A stretch of DNA of 16,542 nucleotides from an uncultured Chloroflexota bacterium (GTDB taxonomy: Bacteria > Chloroflexota > Anaerolineae > Aggregatilineales > Phototrophicaceae): the NCBI GenBank assembly GCA_937988705.1, contig CALKIA010000048.1, forward strand, positions 1-16,542. Reading direction: 5' to 3'. Below the pieces are notes generated by a model. The model made no database searches and was not told where the DNA came from. It saw only the letters and a list, made by a program, of their open reading frames with translations. Shown in pieces: positions 8,118-14,197 of the stretch. The translations under genes were made by a program, and so were the position numbers. The stretch's first letter is position 1. The number at the start of each line of letters is the position of its first letter.

Positions 8118-10418
8118 ATGGATATGCAAAAGCCGCTGACGATTTTAGGTCCCGTGGACACGGCGTTTTTTTACGTAGATAGCCGGGAAACGCCGATGAA
8201 TATCGGTGCGGTGACGATTTTTGATGGCAAAATTGATTTTGATCAATTTGTGGCGCTCATCGACTCCCGCATTCATCAAATTCCGCTGTACATGCAAAAA
8301 GTGATTCAGGCGCCGCTGACGTTGGGGCAGCCGACCTGGGCGTTTGACCCTGACTTCTCGATTGAAAACCATGTGTTCCGCCTCCAGCTTGATGCGCCGG
8401 GGTCAGAGGAAGATTTACGTCAGCTCTCCGGAGCGGTGATCAGCGCCATGCTTGACCGGGCCAAACCGCTGTGGGAAGTCTATTTCGTGGAAGGACTGGC
8501 CAACGATCGCAGCGCCGTCATCCTGAAGATTCACCACTGTATGGTCGACGGTATGTCCGCCATTGAGCTGTTCATCCTGCTGATGGATATCACCCCCGAA
8601 GTGAAACAGCCGGGGCAGAAGCCGGAATACACGGCGCCCCCGCTGCCGAGCGCGCCCGAACTCGTGGTCGAAGCTTTTCGCCGCGATCTCGATACCAAGC
8701 GCTCACTTATCGACAAGCTGGGGCACGAAGTTTCGTTCTTTAGCTCGATTTTCTCGGATCGCGAGAAGCGCCGCCGGACGTTTGTCGGCATCGCCAACCT
8801 GATCAACGACAACCTCAAGCCGATCAAGAAGCTGGTCATCAACGGAACAAATTCCGGCCGGATGCAGTTGGCGTGGTCAGAATTCCCGCTGGATGAAGTC
8901 AAAGCCATTCGTGCGACGATCAAGCATGCCTCGATCAATGATGTGATGCTCACCGTGCTCGGTGGGGCGATCCATCAGTATATGCGCCGTCATGGCCTCA
9001 CGCCGGGGCAGAATTTCGTCCGCATGCTCGTTCCGGTCAATATGCGCGAAAAAGAAGAGAAGGGCGAATTCGGCAATCGTATTTCTGTGCTGCCGATGGA
9101 CGTCCCGTTCCACCCAGACCCGATGGCGCGCCTGTTGGCGGTGGCCGATTACACGCAGATGATGAAGCAGTCGGGGTTGGCACACGGCCTCGATATGATC
9201 CTTACGCTGCCCTCGCTGGCCCCGTCGCCCACGCAGCCGCTGATCTGGCATGTCGCTCCCGCCGCCTTTGCGTTACTCGCGCATATGTGGTCGACCAATG
9301 TGGCCGCACCGCCGCTCCCGCTTTATCTTTTGGGGCATAAGCTGCTGCACGCTTATGGCTTCTTCCCGCTGAATCCGGGCAATGGACTGGCGAACGTCAT
9401 CATGAGCTACGACGGCCGCATCACCCTCACGCTGGTCAGCGACGAGGCGATCATCCCGCATATTCTGGAGCTCAACGAATACGTGCAGGCCGCCTATACG
9501 GCGCTGCGCAAAGCCGCCAAAGTGCCGGAGATCAAGCCGGTCACCGTCGAGCTGCCCCCCGTCACTGAGACAAAACCGGAATTGCCTTCGAACGAAGCGC
9601 AGGTTGCAGCAGTCGTCATCAGTGAGACGACGGTCACCGTTGAAAACTTCACCACCCTTAACGGTAAAGCGACCGCTGCCGCCGTTGAAAAAGCGCTTGA
9701 TGTGCAGACCTTGGTGATCGATGTGTCCGAGCCGGTCGCTGAGGCTCATGCCGAATTCGTCGAAATCGATGTCGTCGCCGCCGATGCGGAGCCTACCACC
9801 GCCGCCGAAGTCACCGCGCCATCGGAAGCCGAACCAACTTCTGATCTGCCTGTCGCCGCCGAAGTTGACACAGTACCGACCGTCCCGGTGGCAGCGGTTG
9901 ATCAGCCGGTGTCCGAAACTGACCCTGAGCCGTCGCCGGAACTGGCGGCGGAGGTTGCAGCTGTTGCTTCGGCTGAACCGGTCGTCGCGGTAGAAACTAA
10001 GCCGCAGGAGAAAGCCAAGCTGTTCTCGCAGGCCTGGGCCGAGGCGCTCAAAGAGGCGATCAACAACAATCCGGCTTACTACCGCGCTTCGACGCGCTGG
10101 GAAGCCGGACCGCTCGCCTTTGTGATGGAAGCCGATATCCGCCATGGTTTCCCGCAGCCCGCCGCCGTCCTGCTCGATCTGGATCGCGGAGTTTGCAAAG
10201 ACGCCAACGCTGTGCCGCTTGAAGATGTGCTGAGTAAAGCCGCTTTCGTCCTCGAAACGGATTATCAACACTGGATCAGCATTTTGACGGGTAAATCGCA
10301 GCCTTTGATGATGCTCATGCGGGGAACGCTTAAGCTGAAGAAGGGTTCGATGGCGAAGTTGATGCCCTTTACGCAGTCGGCTCAGGAGCTGGTTCACAGC
10401 GCCCAATCGGTTTCGTGA
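8118..10418 (+). CDS. WS/DGAT-family acyltransferase with C-terminal SCP2-like domain
   Basis: Bifunctional wax ester synthase/acyl-CoA:diacylglycerol acyltransferases esterify fatty alcohols or diacylglycerol with acyl-CoA and act at the membrane surface. The catalytic HHxxxDG motif is His139-His140-CMV-Asp144-Gly145 (KIHHCMVDGMS). Other family marks are LGPVDTAFFYVD near residue 10, PLWEVYFVEGL (117-127), Asn274-Asp275 in ASINDVMLTVLGG, VPVNMR (305-310) and TNVAAPPLPLYLLG (about 393-406, the NVPGP-type motif). The usual enzyme of about 460 residues ends near 468. It is followed by about 160 residues of low-complexity Ala/Val/Glu/Pro/Thr-rich acidic linker (470-632) and then about 130 residues resembling an SCP2 sterol/lipid-carrier domain (635-760; W274-style core in YQHWISILTGKSQPLMMLMR). 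The start is supported by GAGGGGG at 8105-8111. Wax ester versus triacylglycerol specificity is not readable from sequence. The SCP2 assignment rests on pattern, with moderate confidence. Confidence 0.92.
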   Translation: MDMQKPLTILGPVDTAFFYVDSRETPMNIGAVTIFDGKIDFDQFVALIDSRIHQIPLYMQKVIQAPLTLGQPTWAFDPDFSIENHVFRLQLDAPGSEEDLRQLSGAVISAMLDRAKPLWEVYFVEGLANDRSAVILKIHHCMVDGMSAIELFILLMDITPEVKQPGQKPEYTAPPLPSAPELVVEAFRRDLDTKRSLIDKLGHEVSFFSSIFSDREKRRRTFVGIANLINDNLKPIKKLVINGTNSGRMQLAWSEFPLDEVKAIRATIKHASINDVMLTVLGGAIHQYMRRHGLTPGQNFVRMLVPVNMREKEEKGEFGNRISVLPMDVPFHPDPMARLLAVADYTQMMKQSGLAHGLDMILTLPSLAPSPTQPLIWHVAPAAFALLAHMWSTNVAAPPLPLYLLGHKLLHAYGFFPLNPGNGLANVIMSYDGRITLTLVSDEAIIPHILELNEYVQAAYTALRKAAKVPEIKPVTVELPPVTETKPELPSNEAQVAAVVISETTVTVENFTTLNGKATAAAVEKALDVQTLVIDVSEPVAEAHAEFVEIDVVAADAEPTTAAEVTAPSEAEPTSDLPVAAEVDTVPTVPVAAVDQPVSETDPEPSPELAAEVAAVASAEPVVAVETKPQEKAKLFSQAWAEALKEAINNNPAYYRASTRWEAGPLAFVMEADIRHGFPQPAAVLLDLDRGVCKDANAVPLEDVLSKAAFVLETDYQHWISILTGKSQPLMMLMRGTLKLKKGSMAKLMPFTQSAQELVHSAQSVS

Positions 10419-10450
10419 CAAAAATCACAAAATAGATCTTACAAATCACG

Positions 10451-10482
10451 CTGACGCTGGAGCGTAGATTCGCGATAATCTA
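10451..10482 (+). promoter_or_regulatory. Candidate promoter with overlapping inverted repeats upstream of the phasin-like gene
   Basis: CTGACG (10451-10456, 4/6 to TTGACA), a 17-nt spacer, then GATAAT (10474-10479, 5/6 to TATAAT), about 45 bp before the gene. Two adjacent inverted repeats overlay it: ACGCT-GG-AGCGT (10454-10465) and TAGATT-CGCGAT-AATCTA (10465-10482), the second covering the -10 box, as an operator might. The match is suggestive only. Confidence 0.35.
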
Positions 10483-10508
10483 AGTTGAAATGATAAGCGC
10501 AGATTGAT

Positions 10509-10514
10509 AAGGAG
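10509..10514 (+). promoter_or_regulatory. Ribosome binding site of the phasin-like gene
   Basis: AAGGAG ending 9 nt before the ATG at 10524. It selects this start over the ATG at 10519, which is out of frame and hits a stop after two codons. Confidence 0.7.
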
Positions 10515-10523
10515 CGCGATGTT

Positions 10524-10853
10524 ATGACGACGAAGACCCCGGTCCGTCAGAAGAAAGAGAAAGCCGTGAAACCAGTCGAGACACCTGCAGTCGTACCCGT
10601 TGTGGATGAGAAACCGTTCGATTCTTTTATCGAACACCAGAAGAAAGCAATTGAAGAAGCTGGGAAAGCCCTCGTGTCGCTGCTCCCTGAAGATTTCAAG
10701 GAACACGGTCAGTCGGCATTCAAAGAAGTGATTGAGGGCTATCGTAAACTGTTCAACGCAGCCATCGACGAACTGATCGACACGATGGAGAAGGCGAAAC
10801 TTCAGAAGCCGGAAGCAGAATCGGCTGAGAAGGAATTGACCCCTGTACCATAA
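10524..10853 (+). CDS. Small helical phasin-like protein (hypothetical)
   Basis: A 109-residue protein with no recognised catalytic motif, cysteine, signal peptide or membrane segment. Residues 1-30 are a disordered-looking Lys/Pro/Val tail (KAVKPVETPAVVPVVDEKP). Residues 32-94 look like one or two long amphipathic helices with regular Phe/Ile/Leu/Val spacing (FDSFIEHQ, ALVSLLPEDFKEH, FKEVIEGYRKLFNAAIDELI). The tail after 95 is acidic. Small size, alternating charge, amphipathic helices and the FNAAIDELID-type stretch resemble phasins, the coat proteins of polyester or lipid inclusions. It lies 105 bp downstream of the WS/DGAT gene on the same strand, has a strong ribosome binding site and ends in its own terminator, so it is very likely a real gene. 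Function as a lipid-body coat protein is inferred from shape and neighbour; a nucleoid- or chaperone-like role is possible. Confidence 0.78.
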   Translation: MTTKTPVRQKKEKAVKPVETPAVVPVVDEKPFDSFIEHQKKAIEEAGKALVSLLPEDFKEHGQSAFKEVIEGYRKLFNAAIDELIDTMEKAKLQKPEAESAEKELTPVP

Positions 10854-10886
10854 GCCTGCTGCTGGACCCCGTTTAACTCCTCAACT

Positions 10887-10928
10887 ATGCGCCGGATAGT
10901 ATCTCCACTGTCTGGCGCATCCTTTTTT
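10887..10928 (+). terminator. Intrinsic terminator after the phasin-like gene
   Basis: Arms 10887-10900 (ATGCGCCGGATAGT) and 10907-10920 (ACTGTCTGGCGCAT) form a 14-bp stem with two G-U wobbles and a 6-nt loop, followed by CC and six T (10923-10928). The T-run overlaps the stop codon of the convergent hyuB gene. On the - strand no T-run follows the stem. Confidence 0.9.
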
Positions 10929-12486
10929 ATTCGAGTTGCCCCCAACCGCCGCCACCGGGGGTTTCGATGCGCAGTCGATCCCCGTTTTCCACGCTGCCCG
11001 TCCATTTGCTGCCCAGGGTTCGCGCCTCACCCGCATGGATGAGTGTATTGATACCGCACTGACCCGCACTCCCCCCGGCGAGGCCGTAAGGCGCTAACCG
11101 CCGCCGCTCACTATTGATGGTGACGGTCGCCGGACATAAAAACTCATACTCCCGGATCACGCCGTCGCCGCCACGGGCCGCACCCGCGCCACCGGACTCC
11201 GCCCGCAGGCTGTAAGCTGTCACGCGTAGGGGTAGGGCATACTCCAGCGCCTCGATGGGTGTATTGCGGGTGTTGGTCATGTGACTGTGCCGCCCGCTCA
11301 GGCCAGCGCCCGCCGCACCGCCACCATGCCCGCCCGCGATCGTTTCGTAGTACACGAACGGTTTGCCGTTGTACGAACCGCCGACCGTGATATTGTTCAT
11401 CGTCCCCTGACTCGCCGCCGGAATGCGGTCGGGCAGGGCTTGCGCCAGCGCACCCAGCACGGCATCGACCACACGCTGCCCTGTTTCCGTGTTACCGGCC
11501 GCCACTGCCGCCGGAAAGTCCGGGTTGAGCAGGCTGTGCGGTGGCGTGATGACCAGCACGGGCTCGAAGCAGCCGTGATTGACCGGAACATCGTCTTTCG
11601 CCAGCAGGCGCACGCAGTACCACGTCGCCGATCGCACAATCGCGGTGACGGCGTTCAGGTTGCCCGCGACCTGCGGCGCGCTCCCTGTAAAATCGACCAC
11701 CAGGCGCGAGCGGCTCACCGAAATCGTCACGCGAATCGGGATGTCGTAATTGCGCTGGCCATCGCCTTCCAGCGCATCGCTGAAGGTGTAGACGCCGTTC
11801 GGGATGGTGGCGATCACGGCCTCGGTCATGCGCCGCGAGGTTTCCAGCAGCGCCTCAGCATGTTCGTTCACTGCGCTGCTGCCATTCGCTTCGATGATGG
11901 CCAGCAAGCGCTTTTCCCCGATGCGCTGCGCGGCGAGCTGCGCCTCAAAATCGCCGAGGCGTTCCTGCGGAGCGCGGCTGTTGGCTGTCAGGAGGCGCAT
12001 CACCGCTGCATTGCGCTTGCCCGCCTCGATGATCTTGATCGGCGGGATGATCAACCCCTCTTGATATAGTTCTGTACTCAGGGGCAGCGAACCCGGTGAC
12101 ATGCCGCCAATATCGGCGTGATGGGCGCGGCTGGCCACATAGAACTGCGCTAGGTTGTCGACAAACACGGGCGACACCATCGTCACATCGGGCAGATGCG
12201 TGCCGCCCGCATACGGATCATTCAGCACGACGACATCCCCTGGCGCGAGCGCTGGGAAAGCGGCCACCGCGGCTTCAACCGAGGCGGGCATACTGCCGAG
12301 ATGCACGGGGATGTGTGCCGCCTGTGCGATCATCCGGGCGTCGGCGTCAAACAGGGCACAGCTAAAATCCAGTCGTTCGCGGATGTTGGGGCTAAAGGCG
12401 GCGCGTTGCAGCGTCACGCCCATTTCTTCGGCGGTCGCTTCAAACAGGCTGCGAAAGACGGCGAGGCTAATCGAATCGACGGACAT
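10927..12486 (-). CDS. hyuB: Hydantoinase B/oxoprolinase family subunit
   Basis: A 519-residue HyuB subunit, partner of HyuA in ATP-dependent hydantoinases (N-methylhydantoin), 5-oxoprolinases and acetone/acetophenone carboxylase-like enzymes. Seen: the N-terminal signature FRSLFEATAEEMGVTLQRAA (11-30) and SPNIRERLDFSCALFD; NDPYAGGTHLPDVT at 89-102; RAHHADIGGMSPGS at 120-133; GNTETGQRVVDAVLGAL; and the Gly-rich end ETPGGGGWGQLE. The length is in the normal to slightly short range for HyuB. The ATG at 12486 directly follows the TGA of the phoD-like gene (TGAATG), with AAGGA 6 nt upstream inside the last phoD codons, so translation is probably coupled. The substrate cannot be told from sequence. 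The gene ends within the T-run of the opposing terminator. Confidence 0.95.
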   Translation of the reverse strand: MSVDSISLAVFRSLFEATAEEMGVTLQRAAFSPNIRERLDFSCALFDADARMIAQAAHIPVHLGSMPASVEAAVAAFPALAPGDVVVLNDPYAGGTHLPDVTMVSPVFVDNLAQFYVASRAHHADIGGMSPGSLPLSTELYQEGLIIPPIKIIEAGKRNAAVMRLLTANSRAPQERLGDFEAQLAAQRIGEKRLLAIIEANGSSAVNEHAEALLETSRRMTEAVIATIPNGVYTFSDALEGDGQRNYDIPIRVTISVSRSRLVVDFTGSAPQVAGNLNAVTAIVRSATWYCVRLLAKDDVPVNHGCFEPVLVITPPHSLLNPDFPAAVAAGNTETGQRVVDAVLGALAQALPDRIPAASQGTMNNITVGGSYNGKPFVYYETIAGGHGGGAAGAGLSGRHSHMTNTRNTPIEALEYALPLRVTAYSLRAESGGAGAARGGDGVIREYEFLCPATVTINSERRRLAPYGLAGGSAGQCGINTLIHAGEARTLGSKWTGSVENGDRLRIETPGGGGWGQLE

Positions 12487-14178
12487 TCAGTTTCCTTGCG
12501 GCTGCGGCTGGACGACGAATTGGCTGTAGATGCTTGGTGTTTGGGCGATCAGCGCGGCGCTGTTGGCTTGCATCGCTTCGCGCGTGTAGCCGGGGATCCC
12601 GTAGGTCGTGACGGTGAGCGCTTGCGTCACCGCCTCGATCTCGAACTCCGTCCAGCCGAAGGTCTGCGCGACGAGGTAGCTCCCCTGCCGCAGGTCGGCG
12701 TCAAGGACACCGCCCGCCAACCCGACTGGATTGTAACCCTGTTCCGCGAGCTGTTGGTTGACGAACCCGGTCAGCAGGGTGTCCCGCGCGCGTAACGGCA
12801 GCGTGTTGAACAGTGCGCGCAGCTGCGGCGTGATGAGGTCGTTTTGGGCGGCGATATTGATCGCCGTCGGGCCGAGCGGCGCATCAAAGCCCACCGCGCC
12901 CGTCGTGATCTCAAAGCTCGCGACCGGAATTTCGACTCCGCCCGGCGCTTCCCGGTAGAACAGATCATTGACGAACGTGCTGTGAATATCGGCGGCCACG
13001 AACACCACGTTGCTGATGCCGTTCTCGACAATGAAGCGCAGTAGGGCGGTGCGTTCGGCGGCATAGCCCTCGAAACGGTCGGACGCGTTGACCACGCCGA
13101 TATTCTGAATCGGTTCCGGCACCATGACGAACTTCCACGTCACGCCCGCCGCCTGCGCCGCCAGCAGATCAGCTTGCAGGTCGGCCAACTGCGCCGCGCC
13201 GAGCATCGTCCGCGTAGGGTCGAAGGCGGCCTGCTCAAAACTGGCCACCGCTTCTGGCGTTAGCTCCGTTGTCTCGGGGAGTTCCGCATCGCGAAACGAG
13301 CGCGCATCGACCAGGAAGAGCGCGGCGTCGCGGCCAAACGTGCGGTAGCGGTACAGGCGGCGTTCGCCCGCTGTGCGCGGATCGCCCGTGTCACCATAGA
13401 CCTCATCGCGGCTGGGGTTGTACTCCTGAAAGGCTTGTAGTCCGTTCTCAAACAGCGTCGCATCGTTGATCAGATTCGCGGTTTCGCCTGTAAAGCGGCG
13501 GTTCGACCGGGGCGGCGCGCCGCCCGCGAAATCGTTCGTCACTTCGTGATCGTCAATCATCACGTAGACCGCCGTTGCCGCGCGGAGATCCGCCAGCGTA
13601 TTGACGCCGAAGTGCGCGGAATACACCTCATCGTGCTTCAGGCGAAACTCGGTCAGGGTGGTGGCTTGTCCCGCTGTGACGGCTGGGCTGGGATAATCCG
13701 CGTAGATCGTATCGCCGTGCAGCACGAAAAAATCGAGATCGCGCTCGTCGGCGTTGGCAATCGACGGGAATGGCGCGAGATCGCCACGCCAGTCACCAGA
13801 CACGCCGAAGCGCAAACCCGTCTGCGCGCCGAGTTCAGCGGGTGTGCGGAATGTGCCGCTGCTCGTGACGCCAGTCGGATCGGTCGCCCGGTAGTTGTAC
13901 TGCGTGCCTGCCGTCAAACCCGTCACTTCGACCTTGACCGGCAGCAGCGGTTCGCTGACCTCGGCCGTCAGCGTTGCGACCATCTGGGAGAAAGCCGAAT
14001 CGGTTGCCACTTCAAACGTGACTTGGCCGACGTTCGCGCTGCGCGTCCACAACATGACCGACGTTTGATCGACATCACCTGCGGCTACCCCGTTCGGCAG
14101 CGTGGTCACCTGGGCTGTGACTGTGCCCGTCAACAGCGCCCCGATCAAGCCGACCAGCACTAGTGTTTTGCGCGCCAT
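12487..14178 (-). CDS. Secreted PhoD-family alkaline phosphatase/phosphodiesterase
   Basis: A 563-residue exported metallophosphoesterase. Residues 1-23 (MARKTLVLVGLIGALLTGTV, then TAQ) are a Sec-type signal peptide with likely cleavage after TAQ; no twin-arginine motif is seen, although classical PhoD is a Tat substrate. Residues about 26-112 match the Fn3-like PhoD N-terminal domain (VAAGDVDQTSVMLWTR ... AGTQYNYRATDPTG). The catalytic domain has FGVSGDWRG (Asp129), HGDTIYADY (Asp156, Tyr159), IDDHEVTND (209-216) and AADIHSTF (Asp397, His399). The protein has no cysteine, so the Fe-ligand Cys of Bacillus PhoD is missing; Gly128-Asp129 occupies that place. The open frame runs upstream to 14340, but that part overlaps hyuA and is not PhoD-like. 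ATG 14178 has GGGAG 7 nt upstream and precedes the signal peptide. It lies 19 bp after hyuA and abuts hyuB. Confidence 0.92.
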   Translation of the reverse strand: MARKTLVLVGLIGALLTGTVTAQVTTLPNGVAAGDVDQTSVMLWTRSANVGQVTFEVATDSAFSQMVATLTAEVSEPLLPVKVEVTGLTAGTQYNYRATDPTGVTSSGTFRTPAELGAQTGLRFGVSGDWRGDLAPFPSIANADERDLDFFVLHGDTIYADYPSPAVTAGQATTLTEFRLKHDEVYSAHFGVNTLADLRAATAVYVMIDDHEVTNDFAGGAPPRSNRRFTGETANLINDATLFENGLQAFQEYNPSRDEVYGDTGDPRTAGERRLYRYRTFGRDAALFLVDARSFRDAELPETTELTPEAVASFEQAAFDPTRTMLGAAQLADLQADLLAAQAAGVTWKFVMVPEPIQNIGVVNASDRFEGYAAERTALLRFIVENGISNVVFVAADIHSTFVNDLFYREAPGGVEIPVASFEITTGAVGFDAPLGPTAINIAAQNDLITPQLRALFNTLPLRARDTLLTGFVNQQLAEQGYNPVGLAGGVLDADLRQGSYLVAQTFGWTEFEIEAVTQALTVTTYGIPGYTREAMQANSAALIAQTPSIYSQFVVQPQPQGN

Positions 14179-14197
14179 ACCATCACTCCCTGTGCGG

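Noticed and set aside
9273..10421. 382-codon frame opposite the WS/DGAT gene
   Set aside because: Antisense shadow; the Arg/Gly-rich stretches mirror the low-complexity linker of the real gene.
11281..12069. 262-codon frame opposite hyuB
   Set aside because: Antisense to conserved hyuB motifs; Arg/His-rich composition with no domain resemblance.
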